NCBI RefSeq assembly: GCF_030295915.1
Contig: NZ_AP027361.1
Location: forward strand, 2,170,001 to 2,234,000
DNA from: Thalassotalea sediminis
GTDB lineage: Bacteria > Pseudomonadota > Gammaproteobacteria > Enterobacterales > Alteromonadaceae
Reading direction: 5' to 3'
DNA length: 64,000 nt
Positions within the stretch are counted from its first letter, which is position 1; each line of letters begins with the position of its first letter. Of this stretch, positions 1 through 9,424 are shown piece after piece. The notes under the pieces are model-generated. The model saw nothing but the letters and a program-made list of their open reading frames with translations. It was not told the origin of the DNA and did not search any database. The position numbers and the translations under genes are program-made.

Positions 1-222
1 ATTAAACGTTTGTTCAACTTCCGTTTCATTAGTCACATTTGCTAAATAATACTTGGCTGAAGATCCTGCAGCTTCTATCAATGTAACCGTTTCTTTTAAC
101 AACTCTTCATTTAGGTCAATTAACGCGAGTTTAGCGCCACTTGATGCTAAATTAACCGCCATTGCACGGCCTAAACCTTGCCCACCGCCGGTAATGACAA
201 TGACTTTATCTTGAATATTCAT
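1..222 (-). CDS. Short-chain dehydrogenase/reductase (SDR), partial at window edge
   Basis: Only the first 74 codons lie in the window; the C-terminal part runs off the left edge. The N-terminus reads MNIQDKVIVITGGGQGLGRA, with the TGxxxGxG dinucleotide-binding motif of classical SDRs, followed by a DLNEE acidic stretch where NAD(H)/NADP(H) preference is usually set. The catalytic Tyr-x-x-x-Lys lies outside the window, so the substrate cannot be judged. It sits just downstream of the AcuI-like reductase on the same strand (8 bp gap), so it is probably the last or a middle gene of the icmF-acuI cluster. By context it may be a 3-hydroxyacyl-CoA dehydrogenase type SDR, which is inference. Confidence 0.85.
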   Translation of the reverse strand, partial: MNIQDKVIVITGGGQGLGRAMAVNLASSGAKLALIDLNEELLKETVTLIEAAGSSAKYYLANVTNETEVEQTFN

Positions 223-230
223 AATTTCCT

Positions 231-1256
231 CTAGTTATCTAATGAAGCGTCTATTTCGACAATCGTTCTTGCCGTTACTGTGCCATCTATATATGCACTA
301 AACGCTGTTTCTAATTCTTTAAATGGTATAGTTCTAGGCGCAATGAGCTCAAGTTGAGTAGGCTTTAGATCAGTTGCTATTCGTTGCCATGCTTTATCAC
401 GCACTGAAAACGGCATTTCAATTGAATTTATACCAAGTAAGCTTACTCCACGAAGAATGAAAGGCATTACTGTTGTATCGAGTTTAAACCCTGCTGCTAA
501 CCCTACAGATGCTATATTTCCCCACGGCACAACAGTTTTCGTCAGCCATGAAAGCGTTTCATCACCGAGATTATCCACGGCTCCTCCCCAAATAGCTTTT
601 TCTAAAGGTCGTTTACCCATCTCTACTTCATGACGATCTACAATTTCACTCGCGCCTAACTTGGTTAGGTAATCATATTGGTCTGGTTTTCCCGTTAAAG
701 CTGCAACGCGATAGCCGATATTTGAAAGCATATTAATGGCAAAACTGCCAACACCTCCTGTTGCACCTGTAACTAATATTGTGCCACGTTCTGGTATTTG
801 GCCATTGTCTTCCATTCGTTGAACAGCGATTGCCGCCGTATAGCCTGCGGTACCCAATGCCATTGCATCTTTTAGCGTTAAACCTTGTGGTAAAGTTACA
901 ACTGAGTCTGCTTTAACACGAGCAAACTCACTATAACCGCCATCATAGACTTCAGATAATTGCGCCCCACAAACGAGCACCTTATCTCCTGAAGAAAAAC
1001 GATGATCAGCGGAACTCACAATAACACCTGATAAATCAATGCCGCCAACAAGTGGATAAGTACGTAATATCTGTCCTTTACCTGTAGCCGCTAATGCATC
1101 TTTATAATTAATGTCAGAGTAAGCTACTTTTATCACTACTTCGCCATCAGTTAGATCCGATAACGTAATTTGTTCAAAGCCACTACGAATAGACTTATCT
1201 TCATTTCGATGAATACGAAATGCAGTAAATTTTTCAGGTACATTTAGTTCAGCCAT
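231..1256 (-). CDS. AcuI/YhdH-family acrylyl-CoA reductase-like zinc-free MDR oxidoreductase
   Basis: This is a 341-residue medium-chain dehydrogenase/reductase of the YhdH/YhfP (AcuI) group, whose characterised members reduce acrylyl-CoA to propionyl-CoA with NADPH. Visible features are an N-terminal GroES-like fold with the family motif YSDINYKD (about residues 46-53) and the Rossmann glycine motif GATGGVG (about 164-170). The zinc-ligand pattern of alcohol dehydrogenases is absent. The open frame extends further upstream, but the ATG at 1256 has a clear AAGGAG ribosome site six bases before it, so I use that start. It lies about 120 bp downstream of icmF with a strong hairpin in the gap. 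The placement suggests a role in short-chain acyl-CoA turnover, for example detoxifying acrylyl-CoA. Exact substrate unproven. Confidence 0.82.
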   Translation of the reverse strand: MAELNVPEKFTAFRIHRNEDKSIRSGFEQITLSDLTDGEVVIKVAYSDINYKDALAATGKGQILRTYPLVGGIDLSGVIVSSADHRFSSGDKVLVCGAQLSEVYDGGYSEFARVKADSVVTLPQGLTLKDAMALGTAGYTAAIAVQRMEDNGQIPERGTILVTGATGGVGSFAINMLSNIGYRVAALTGKPDQYDYLTKLGASEIVDRHEVEMGKRPLEKAIWGGAVDNLGDETLSWLTKTVVPWGNIASVGLAAGFKLDTTVMPFILRGVSLLGINSIEMPFSVRDKAWQRIATDLKPTQLELIAPRTIPFKELETAFSAYIDGTVTARTIVEIDASLDN

Positions 1257-1337
1257 TATTGCTCCTTGAATTGTTCTCATTAATTTGAGGCTATTGCGTA
1301 AAGCTACACTCAACTACACGACTTTAGTCCTTGGAGA

Positions 1338-1369
1338 TATCGCAATAAGTATTGTTACCTATTGCGATA
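1338..1369 (-). other. Intercistronic hairpin between icmF and the AcuI-like gene
   Basis: Two perfect 10-base arms, TATCGCAATA (1338-1347) and TATTGCGATA (1360-1369), enclose a 12-base loop. There is no T-run on either side, so it does not look like an intrinsic terminator. It begins just after the icmF stop and may protect or process the mRNA 3' end. Confidence 0.6.
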
Positions 1370-1375
1370 AACAAA

Positions 1376-4300
1376 CTACATATTTCGACGGTATTGACCA
1401 CCAACATCAAATAGAGCATTAACAATCTGCCCAAGAGAACAAACTTTACAGGCACTCATCATGTGTTCAAATAGATTTTCATGTTTAATTGCCGCCTCTT
1501 GTAATACCGATAGATCCTTACTCGCTTTCTCTGCATTCGCAGTATGTAGATTTGCTAACATATCAATTTGATAGTTTTTCTCTTCTTCTGTTGCTCGAAT
1601 AACTTCTGCAGGGATCACTGTCGGTGAACCTTTTGAGCTTAAGAAAGTGTTTACGCCAATAATGGGGTACTCTCCTGTATGTTTTAAATTTTCGTAGTAC
1701 AAGCTTTCTTCTTGAATTTTACTACGTTGATACATTGTTTCCATTGCACCTAATACACCACCACGCTCAGTGATGCGATCAAACTCAGTTAATACCGCCT
1801 CTTCAACTAAGTCCGTCAGCTCTTCAATAATAAATGAACCTTGAATGGGGTTTTCATTTTTTGCTAACCCTAGTTCACGGTTAATAATTAGTTGAATAGC
1901 CATTGCACGACGAACACTGTCTTCCGTTGGTGTTGTGATCGCTTCATCATAAGCATTAGTGTGTAGAGAGTTACAGTTATCATAAATAGCGTATAATGCC
2001 TGTAATGTTGTTCTAATATCGTTAAAGTCAATTTCTTGCGCATGTAATGAGCGACCTGATGTTTGAATGTGATATTTCAACATTTGCGCGCGAGCATTTG
2101 CGCTATATTTCATCTTCATTGCTTTTGACCAAATTCGTCGCGCGACTCGGCCAATTACCGCGTATTCTGGATCAATACCATTTGAGAAGAAAAACGATAG
2201 GTTTGGACCAAATTCATTGATATCCATACCTCGACTCAAATAATACTCCACAAAGGTAAAGCCATTTGCGAGTGTCAGTGCTAACTGCGTGATGGGATTG
2301 GCACCAGCTTCAGCAATATGGTACCCAGATATAGAAACCGAATAAAAATTACGTACACCTTTATCAATGAAGTATTCTTGTACATCCCCCATTAGACGCA
2401 ATGCAAATTCAGTGGAAAAAATACAAGTATTCTGCGCCTGATCTTCTTTCAATATATCTGCTTGAACCGTACCACGTACTTGCGTCAATGTTTTCGCTTT
2501 TATTTCGCTATAAACATCGGTGGGTAAAACTTGGTCACCTGTCACACCGAGCAACATAAGCCCTAAACCGTCATTACCTTCAGGTAGAGCACCTTGATAA
2601 CTTGGTCGTTTGCCCTCTTTCTCTTTGTAAATGGCTTTGATTTTAGCTTCAACTTCTTTCTCTAAACCATTTTCTTTTATATAAAGTTCACATTGTTGGT
2701 CAATTGCTGCGTTTAAGAAAAAGCCAAGAAGAATTGGCGCAGGACCATTAATCGTCATAGATACAGATGTTGCAGGATCTGCCAAGTTAAAGCCTGAATA
2801 AAGCTTTTTCGCGTCATCTAAACAACATATCGATACACCTGCATTACCAATTTTACCGTAAATATCAGGACGAATATCAGGATCATTACCATAAAGTGTT
2901 ACTGAATCGAAGGCAGTAGAAAGACGTTTAGCAGGCATACCTTTCGATACATAATGAAAACGACGGTTTGTACGTTCTGGTCCACCTTCACCTGCGAACA
3001 TACGCGTTGGATCTTCGCCTTCGCGTTTAAATGGAAATAAACCTGCTGTATACGGAAATTCACCGGGTACATTCTCTTGTAAGCTCCATTTAAGAATATC
3101 CCCCCAACTTTGATATTTAGGCAAACAGACTTTAGGAATATCCAATTGAGATAATGATTTAGAATGTGTTTCTATCGCAAGCTCTTTGTTTCTGACTTGG
3201 AATTTAAATAAAGGGGCTTTGTATTTTTCAACTTTTTCATGCCACTGTTCGATAATTAGCTTGTTCTTTGGATCAAGCTCTAACGCAACGGTATCAAATA
3301 GCGTTTGAAGGTTTTCAGCCAGTGCCTTGCCACTTTCCTCGTTACTTTCTAGCGCAGCATCAATGGCTTGTTGAATGCCGTAAAGTTTTTGTGCTACTTT
3401 TGCTTGAACTTCTACCCATTCATCATAACCACGGTTATTATCAGCAATTTCTGATAAATAACGCGTACGTTTTCCTGGAATAACACTTGCTTTTTCAGCT
3501 TGTGTTCCTGAAAGCTCTAATACATCAGCCTTAAGTGCTTCTGACTTTTGCGCCAACTCACTAATCACTTTATTATAAAGTTCTGTCATACCACGATCAT
3601 TAAACTGAGAGGCAATTGTACCAAATACAGGTACTTCATCATCGCCCGCTTCAAACATACCGCGGTTGCGCTTATATTGTTTTTTAACGTCACGTAACGC
3701 ATCTTGGGCACCACGCTTATCAAACTTGTTTACAGCAATAATATCAGCAAAATCAAGCATATCGATTTTTTCTAATTGGGTTGCCGCACCGTATTCTGGC
3801 GTCATTACATAAAGCGAAACATCAGAATGTTCTTCAATTTCTGTATCTGATTGACCGATACCAGATGTTTCAAGGATGATTAAGTCAAAATCAGACGCTT
3901 TAAGTATGTCTAAGGTATCATTAACATAAACCGACAACGCCAAATTTGATTGACGTGTCGCTAATGAACGCATATAAACACGATCATTATTGACAGCGTT
4001 CATACGAATTCTATCACCTAACAATGCACCACCGGTTTTACGTTTGGATGGGTCAACAGATACAATGGCAATTTTGCTGTCTTCTGTAGCAAGTAAAAAA
4101 CGTCTTATTAATTCATCAACCAATGACGATTTACCTGCACCACCGGTCCCCGTAATACCTAAAACAGGGGTCTTACTTACAGCGGCTATTTTTTTAATTT
4201 TATCTAATGCAGCTTTATTTTCTTCGGGGGCGTTTTCGGTGGCTGAAATCAACCGTGCGATTGCCTGTTTATCGTTTTTCTTTAAATTAGCAACGTCATC

Positions 4301-4756
4301 TTTTTTAACATTAACACCTGTTTTAAAGTCACATCGCATGATCATATCGTCGATCATACCCTGTAACCCTAGCTCTCTACCGTCATCAGGCGAATAAATA
4401 CGCGTAATACCATAGTCGTGCAGCATTTTAATTTCTTCAGGCAATATTACACCACCACCACCACCGACAATGCGAATATGCTCACAACCACGTTCTTTTA
4501 GCAAGTCATACATATATTTGAAGTATTCATTATGACCGCCTTGATATGAGGTCATAGCGATAGCATTTGCATCTTCTTGAATAGCGGTATTCACTACCTC
4601 TTCCACACTACGATCATGGCCAAGGTGAATTACTTCTACGCCACTCGCCTGCAATATTCTTCGCATGATATTTATTGCAGCATCATGACCATCAAATAAA
4701 GATGCGGCTGTTACAACTCGTACTTTATTTTTCAATTGATATCTTTCTGTCGTCAT
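1376..4756 (-). CDS. icmF: Fused isobutyryl-CoA mutase IcmF (B12-binding, GTPase and mutase domains)
   Basis: The 1126-residue protein has the IcmF order. An N-terminal cobalamin-binding domain carries DGHDAAI (His24 is the expected cobalt ligand). A MeaB/ArgK-type GTPase chaperone domain follows, with the P-loop GTGGAGKSS near residue 205 and a NKFDKRG specificity motif. The C-terminal acyl-CoA mutase barrel contains [14 protein letters not shown] and [12 protein letters not shown]. The family interconverts isobutyryl-CoA and n-butyryl-CoA, and some members also act on isovaleryl/pivalyl-CoA, using adenosylcobalamin. The fused G domain manages cofactor loading and repair. Length matches known IcmF proteins (about 1,100). 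It is divergent from an AraC-type regulator across a 215 bp gap and is followed by AcuI-like and SDR genes, a plausible acyl-CoA operon. Function is confident; the in vivo substrate is less so. Confidence 0.96.
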   Translation of the reverse strand: MTTERYQLKNKVRVVTAASLFDGHDAAINIMRRILQASGVEVIHLGHDRSVEEVVNTAIQEDANAIAMTSYQGGHNEYFKYMYDLLKERGCEHIRIVGGGGGVILPEEIKMLHDYGITRIYSPDDGRELGLQGMIDDMIMRCDFKTGVNVKKDDVANLKKNDKQAIARLISATENAPEENKAALDKIKKIAAVSKTPVLGITGTGGAGKSSLVDELIRRFLLATEDSKIAIVSVDPSKRKTGGALLGDRIRMNAVNNDRVYMRSLATRQSNLALSVYVNDTLDILKASDFDLIILETSGIGQSDTEIEEHSDVSLYVMTPEYGAATQLEKIDMLDFADIIAVNKFDKRGAQDALRDVKKQYKRNRGMFEAGDDEVPVFGTIASQFNDRGMTELYNKVISELAQKSEALKADVLELSGTQAEKASVIPGKRTRYLSEIADNNRGYDEWVEVQAKVAQKLYGIQQAIDAALESNEESGKALAENLQTLFDTVALELDPKNKLIIEQWHEKVEKYKAPLFKFQVRNKELAIETHSKSLSQLDIPKVCLPKYQSWGDILKWSLQENVPGEFPYTAGLFPFKREGEDPTRMFAGEGGPERTNRRFHYVSKGMPAKRLSTAFDSVTLYGNDPDIRPDIYGKIGNAGVSICCLDDAKKLYSGFNLADPATSVSMTINGPAPILLGFFLNAAIDQQCELYIKENGLEKEVEAKIKAIYKEKEGKRPSYQGALPEGNDGLGLMLLGVTGDQVLPTDVYSEIKAKTLTQVRGTVQADILKEDQAQNTCIFSTEFALRLMGDVQEYFIDKGVRNFYSVSISGYHIAEAGANPITQLALTLANGFTFVEYYLSRGMDINEFGPNLSFFFSNGIDPEYAVIGRVARRIWSKAMKMKYSANARAQMLKYHIQTSGRSLHAQEIDFNDIRTTLQALYAIYDNCNSLHTNAYDEAITTPTEDSVRRAMAIQLIINRELGLAKNENPIQGSFIIEELTDLVEEAVLTEFDRITERGGVLGAMETMYQRSKIQEESLYYENLKHTGEYPIIGVNTFLSSKGSPTVIPAEVIRATEEEKNYQIDMLANLHTANAEKASKDLSVLQEAAIKHENLFEHMMSACKVCSLGQIVNALFDVGGQYRRNM

Positions 4757-4971
4757 TTTGAGTCTCTTCCGTTATGCACGTTGCTTTAGTACCGCAACAT
4801 CAAACCACAGGCGTTGAATTACAACTATTGCTCACAATTGCTTTTTTCGCTAATCAATAACTAGCGTTTCATGTGCAATGCGTTATTTTTGTGCCTGTTT
4901 GTTATTTAAATCGCTATTAATACACATTTAAGCATATATAGAATCTGGACGACATTGATTTTATTGTCTCA

Positions 4972-5883
4972 ATGATGGACTATATTGTCATTACATCTTC
5001 AAGTTATCTTCTAATGAATACTCTAAGTAATACACGCTCATTTGCCGATATTCGATTAGTTATACCTAAGTTTCTGCTAGAAAAATTAAGAATACATCCG
5101 CTAACTGCAGGACTTTATCCTACTGCACTAGGAAAATATTCACAGCAAACTTCCGTTCAAATCGAACAATCACAAATTGAGCAGCACCAACTGATTTATT
5201 GTCAATACGGTGAAGGTTGTTTGAACTATAAGAATAAAACACGAACCGTAAAACGTGGTGATCTTGTGTTGATATCGCCAAACCAACCGTTTCAATATAA
5301 ACGAAAAACGGGCAGTAAAAATGCCGTATATTGGATTAACTTTACAGGGAAACTAGCTGATGATTTTGCTGAACGTTTATTAATGAAAATGGAGGATGGT
5401 TTAGGCTTTGTAAATGTACAAGAAAATATCTACAAAGATTACGATAATCTGATTGCATTAGGTAGTCGAGGTTACACGGCTACAAATGTTATACATGCTG
5501 TTCATGTACTTCAACAAACATTAAGCTTTTTAGCGTTGCAATTGAGAATAGAGTCATTCAATAAGGGTACAAGTTTTAGCATTGATGCAATCGACGAGCT
5601 TATGAGAGACAACCTGCATCAAGAGCTCAATTTAGATACGCTTGCCCACTACAGTCAATTATCGAAATTTCATTTCGCTAAAAAATTTAAAGAACTCACG
5701 GATACATCACCCATTCAATACTTCATCAATATGAAGATGCAACAAGCGTGCTTTCAATTAGATAATACTGTAGATACGGTGAAACAGATAGGTGAATCGT
5801 TAGGGTATAATGACCCATATTACTTTTCACGATTATTTAAAAAAATCGTTGGTATGTCACCAAAACGATATAGAGAAAATTAA
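4972..5883 (+). CDS. AraC-family transcriptional regulator
   Basis: This 303-residue protein has an N-terminal cupin-like effector domain (about residues 45-170, including HPLTAGLYPTALG and the RGDLVLISPNQPFQYKR strand typical of AraC_binding). The C-terminal AraC double helix-turn-helix covers about residues 205-303 (LDTLAHYSQLSKFHFAKKFK and IGESLGYNDPYYFSRLFKK, ending SPKRYREN). It is transcribed away from icmF, sharing a 215 bp intergenic region, so control of the icmF cluster is a reasonable inference. The convergent neighbour is the S9 peptidase. The start could also be the second codon (MM start) or a Met further in; the domain boundary leaves about 40 residues of nonspecific N-terminus. 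The effector cannot be read from the sequence. Confidence 0.9.
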   Translation: MMDYIVITSSSYLLMNTLSNTRSFADIRLVIPKFLLEKLRIHPLTAGLYPTALGKYSQQTSVQIEQSQIEQHQLIYCQYGEGCLNYKNKTRTVKRGDLVLISPNQPFQYKRKTGSKNAVYWINFTGKLADDFAERLLMKMEDGLGFVNVQENIYKDYDNLIALGSRGYTATNVIHAVHVLQQTLSFLALQLRIESFNKGTSFSIDAIDELMRDNLHQELNLDTLAHYSQLSKFHFAKKFKELTDTSPIQYFINMKMQQACFQLDNTVDTVKQIGESLGYNDPYYFSRLFKKIVGMSPKRYREN

Positions 5884-5890
5884 TATATGA

Positions 5891-5929
5891 TGTGTGCATA
5901 GAGCATGTTTAACCTGCGCTATACACACC
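5891..5929. terminator. Hairpin between convergent araC-like and S9 peptidase genes
   Basis: TGTGTGCATAG pairs with CTATACACAC across a loop containing a further GC/GC pair. It sits exactly in the 54 bp gap between the two convergent stop codons. A T-run is lacking, so intrinsic termination is only probable; a bidirectional end point is inferred from position. Confidence 0.45.
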
Positions 5930-5937
5930 AATTAAGG

Positions 5938-7872
5938 TTAATTCATTGTTAGATGTGATTTTAAGAAATGTACAACTTTTTTCATATAAGCTGATTGATT
6001 AACAGGATCATGAAAGCCATGTGTTTCTTTTTCTAATACAAACCATTCATAAGGTTTATCAATGCGATCGAGTGATTTTCTTAAACGAACAACATGCTCA
6101 TAAGGTGCACGTACATCCTTTTCACCATGTGCTAAAAATAAAGCAGCTTTAATTTTATCGGCGTGATAATTAGGAGAAAATAATTTCATTTTTTCCTCAT
6201 CTGTACCTAGTGTCATTGATAAATAACTTTCACCAAAGCTTAAGTCTTTCACATCGCCTTCGTTAAACAAGTGAGGTAAATCATAAACACCTGCGTTAGC
6301 AACAGAGCAACGATAAACATCAGGATACTTTACCGCACTCTGAATGGCTGAATAGCCACCAAAACTTGCTCCCATAATGCATACATTATTTTCATCTACC
6401 TTTTTATTTTTTACTGCCCACAAGTAGCTCTCATAAATATCTCGTTGAATATTTCCCCCCCACTGTTCATGGCCTGCTTCCTTAAAAGCCTCACCATAGC
6501 CAGTGGAACCACGGAAGTTTACTTGTAACACTGAAAAGCCATTTTGAGCTAAATATTGAACTTGTGCAGAAAAGCCCCAATAATCTCTCGCGTGAGGGCC
6601 ACCATGAACCAAAATAACGAGCGGATTTGTTGTATTATTACCGACTGCCTGTGTAAAAAACCCATGAACGTTGTAATCATCAGAAGACGTAAATGTTATT
6701 GGTTCCATTGTTTGAAGTTTACGCTCATCAATTTTAGGGTAATATTTAAAAATTAATCCTAGTTGGTTTTTATTACTATCATATAAATAGAAAGCACCCG
6801 GATCTGTATCTGAAGATACCCTAACAACATATTTAGAGCCATCTTCAGTATGACTAGTAATATCAAGTTTCTTACCAGGGAACGACTGTGTTAATAAGCG
6901 AAATATCTTCGCTTCATCTAGCTCTTGTTCAATTAATACATACGCTGGTCGACCATCATCAACTCTTATCGCATAAATGTTACGTTTATCAATCGTTCGA
7001 GAAACATTTGTAATATCAACATTTTTATTGGTATAAATATGCTTAAAACTTAAATCGTCTAAATTAAACGTGAATAAACCCGTTTTGTCTTGTTGATAAC
7101 GATCAAGCACATAGAGCTCATTTCCCGATTTAGTCACAGTTAACGGTATAAAACTACTACCAAAGCCTGATTGAGATAATTTTTGCCATTCTTCACCCCG
7201 ACGAATGAAGACTTGTTGGTTATTGTCCTCATCTCTGCCTGTAGCAATCACGACTTCTCCTGTTTCATCTGTCACAAAACTAGCATATGAAATAGGCGCT
7301 TTAGCAATTTTCTTTACCAACTTACCACTATAAGTATTTAACTTATATACGGTACTTAATTTGTCGCGAGAAGCACTCCAAGGGGTTGATGATATGAGAA
7401 TATGCTCTTTGTCCTCAGGCAACATATCGATAATATTTGCCCATCCTCTTATACTTTTCTTCTTCTTAATATTTGATCCAACTTGTTGCTCACCACTCTG
7501 GTAGCCATAAATCATTTCACTTTGGCTACCGTCATAATTAATCGCAAACAGTTCTCCATAAGATGAAAGCTCTTTAACCCAAGGTTTTCGATACTTAATT
7601 GTCATGACAACGCGTTCATTGTTTACCCAGCCAAAATCACCAACCTCTTGGCTTCCAGCTAAACTCACAATGTTTACAGGTTTGTTCTGTTTGGTATCAA
7701 TAAAAATAATAACAAACTTCTCTTCTACCTCTGCCTTAACAGCCATTATTTTGCCATCAGGTGACAGCTGAACATCGGTATAGGTAGGGTTATCAAACAG
7801 GTACTCACCTTCAAATGCAAGGCTGTTTGCAGTAAGAATAATCAATATTAAAAATAAAAAGTGTTTGAGCAT
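5938..7872 (-). CDS. Exported S9-family prolyl oligopeptidase-like peptidase
   Basis: The 644-residue protein starts with a signal peptide (MLKHFLFLILIILTANSLAF). The track frame starts ten codons earlier, but the ATG at 7872 has an AAGGGA site seven bases upstream and gives a clean signal sequence. The middle part is a beta-propeller-like region (about 25-380). The C-terminal alpha/beta hydrolase domain has the nucleophile motif GASFGGYS (Ser503), the acid in HGEKDVR (Asp586) and the base in ETHGFHD (His618), a complete S9 triad. The family cleaves short peptides, often dipeptides, from the N-terminus (S9C acylaminoacyl/dipeptidyl types). Here it should act in the periplasm. It is monocistronic and convergent with the AraC gene. 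Confidence 0.9.
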   Translation of the reverse strand: MLKHFLFLILIILTANSLAFEGEYLFDNPTYTDVQLSPDGKIMAVKAEVEEKFVIIFIDTKQNKPVNIVSLAGSQEVGDFGWVNNERVVMTIKYRKPWVKELSSYGELFAINYDGSQSEMIYGYQSGEQQVGSNIKKKKSIRGWANIIDMLPEDKEHILISSTPWSASRDKLSTVYKLNTYSGKLVKKIAKAPISYASFVTDETGEVVIATGRDEDNNQQVFIRRGEEWQKLSQSGFGSSFIPLTVTKSGNELYVLDRYQQDKTGLFTFNLDDLSFKHIYTNKNVDITNVSRTIDKRNIYAIRVDDGRPAYVLIEQELDEAKIFRLLTQSFPGKKLDITSHTEDGSKYVVRVSSDTDPGAFYLYDSNKNQLGLIFKYYPKIDERKLQTMEPITFTSSDDYNVHGFFTQAVGNNTTNPLVILVHGGPHARDYWGFSAQVQYLAQNGFSVLQVNFRGSTGYGEAFKEAGHEQWGGNIQRDIYESYLWAVKNKKVDENNVCIMGASFGGYSAIQSAVKYPDVYRCSVANAGVYDLPHLFNEGDVKDLSFGESYLSMTLGTDEEKMKLFSPNYHADKIKAALFLAHGEKDVRAPYEHVVRLRKSLDRIDKPYEWFVLEKETHGFHDPVNQSAYMKKVVHFLKSHLTMN

Positions 7873-8062
7873 TTCAAATCCCTTTGCTGTATGTTTCGTC
7901 AAAGGTTAACACTTTTTTTACAATTTGTAACACATTGAAATAAAACAATAAGGGGTAACACTGATTGCTGGATAGAAGCTGATATATCGTATGAATAAAA
8001 GGCGAAACGCTTCGTTTATTATAATAAGGTCATAGAGATGCAATAACACAACTTTATTTAAT

Positions 8063-8094
8063 AAAAAAACCGTAAATACCGAAGTATTTACGGT
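8063..8094 (-). terminator. Rho-independent terminator of the GH18 gene
   Basis: Perfect 11-bp stem ACCGTAAATAC / GTATTTACGGT with a CGAA loop (8069-8094). Read on the minus strand it is followed by seven T residues. It lies 45 bases after the GH18 stop codon. Confidence 0.9.
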
Positions 8095-8139
8095 GGCATA
8101 TATTAGGGAAAGTCTAATTTGCCTAGGTGTGAACTATGG

Positions 8140-9177
8140 TCACCTGCTCTCATTTTTATTTTTATTGATCGTTTCGTTAATCGTGTGAAGCAACCCTAAA
8201 CTAGAAGGTAAGTCTTGCGATAGTTCCCAAATCATTACACCAGCGCCAAATTGTAACGCAAGTTCGGTTTTAGCTTTGATTGTTTGGTAACCATTAAAGG
8301 TAATGTAATCGCACTGAGCGCAATTTTTTCCAATCAAATCGCCCTGGCTTTTTTCAGGTCCAAACTCACCTAAAATATCGTCAAAAGTATAATTTTTCTT
8401 ATATTTTCCAAAGCCATAGCCATAAAAAGGTAATCCTAATATTAATTGCTCTTTAGTGAGTCCCTTACTTCGCCATAACGCTAGATCAGCTTTAGCTTTT
8501 GCTAATGTAGAATGCTCAACCCCCACGTTTCCCCAAGTTGGACCTACGGCGTCATATGACATAACGGAAACAAAATCAAAGTAAGGCAAAGTAGACTCAG
8601 GTAACATTCCACCAACATATGAACCAGTTGCAGCAGTCAGTAATTTATCTTGCAATATCAGGTTTTGTTGTAATGATTTAATGAAAGGTAAAAAGTCGCC
8701 GTTGTTGTCAATGTCAGTTAACACTTTACTTTCAATGTCTATATCCAGACCATCGAAACCTAATTCATCGACAAAAGCCAACAGATTTTTTATCGTTTTG
8801 TCACGATTTTCTGACGATAATAATATACGCCAATCCCCGGCACAATCTGGATAAGCCGCACCACCAATAGATACCAGCACTTTGACATTTGAGCGATGTG
8901 CTTTATCAATTAGATGATGTATTTCCCCTAACCTTAATGGAAAACCATGTTGTCCTACCATGCAACTCGGCTGGTTATTTTCAACAAACTTACCTTGCTT
9001 GTTAGGGTGTAAAAAAGCGAGCATTAAGTGCGTGACTTTCGATAAATTTATACGTTCTAGTTGATTCTCTATGCCATGATAACTCGGTAAATAGCCGATC
9101 ACCTTTGGCATTGCATGTCCGTATATTGGCAAAACGAGTCCTATCACTACAGACATACTTTTTAACAATCTACACAT
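8140..9177 (-). CDS. Exported GH18 glycoside hydrolase (chitinase-like, catalytic motif intact)
   Basis: This is a 345-residue GH18 protein with an N-terminal signal peptide (MCRLLKSMSVVIGLVLPIYGHA). The fold is visible in the beta-strand motif VLVSIGGAA (about 100-107), then the catalytic signature DGLDIDIE with Asp142, Asp145, Asp147 and the acid/base Glu149 all present. Later strands read VSVMSYDAVG and GLPFYGYGFG, and the final MIWELSQD is usual for GH18. The family hydrolyses chitin or chitooligosaccharides by substrate-assisted catalysis, and some members act on GlcNAc-containing glycans. No separate chitin-binding domain is present, which suggests soluble oligosaccharide as substrate. 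It is the last gene of the TonB receptor-halogenase-GH18 row and has its own terminator, but a 247 bp gap precedes it, so it may have its own promoter. Confidence 0.9.
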   Translation of the reverse strand: MCRLLKSMSVVIGLVLPIYGHAMPKVIGYLPSYHGIENQLERINLSKVTHLMLAFLHPNKQGKFVENNQPSCMVGQHGFPLRLGEIHHLIDKAHRSNVKVLVSIGGAAYPDCAGDWRILLSSENRDKTIKNLLAFVDELGFDGLDIDIESKVLTDIDNNGDFLPFIKSLQQNLILQDKLLTAATGSYVGGMLPESTLPYFDFVSVMSYDAVGPTWGNVGVEHSTLAKAKADLALWRSKGLTKEQLILGLPFYGYGFGKYKKNYTFDDILGEFGPEKSQGDLIGKNCAQCDYITFNGYQTIKAKTELALQFGAGVMIWELSQDLPSSLGLLHTINETINKNKNESR

Positions 9178-9199
9178 ATTTCAATAACCTTGTATACAT

Positions 9200-9217
9200 C
9201 ATCAGTTAACCTGATGT
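9200..9217. promoter_or_regulatory. Small inverted repeat just upstream of the GH18 start
   Basis: CATCAG and CTGATG flank a TTAAC centre, about 25 bases before the GH18 start codon. Position fits an operator or a leader hairpin. Nothing identifies the binding protein. The rest of the 9178-9424 gap holds only the hairpin at 9386 and no gene I can support. Confidence 0.3.
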
Positions 9218-9385
9218 TTAAAAAATTTAATTAGCGGGAATAAGCCCACAGGACCTACAGGAACGCTAAGTTTTATATGCAGGCTAATCAATGCTTTGCA
9301 TATTATTAAACGCTAAAACACATCATTGTGATGACAAAAAGTTTTAACTATTTTGGAGAGATTAAATGCTTTAACTTCGTTACAG

Positions 9386-9410
9386 TAGTACTGATAAGTA
9401 CTATTTTTTT
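9386..9410 (+). terminator. Terminator-like hairpin pointing along the plus strand
   Basis: TAGTACT and AGTACTA flank a GATA loop and are followed by seven T residues on the plus strand. All neighbouring genes lie on the minus strand, so this either ends an unseen plus-strand transcript or acts as a hairpin 15 bases after the halogenase stop. Confidence 0.5.
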
Positions 9411-9424
9411 GCGCTTTACAACCC

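Noticed and set aside
3990..4397. Plus-strand 135-codon open frame inside icmF
   Set aside because: It is antisense to the conserved GTPase domain of icmF, with no supporting signals; a shadow frame.
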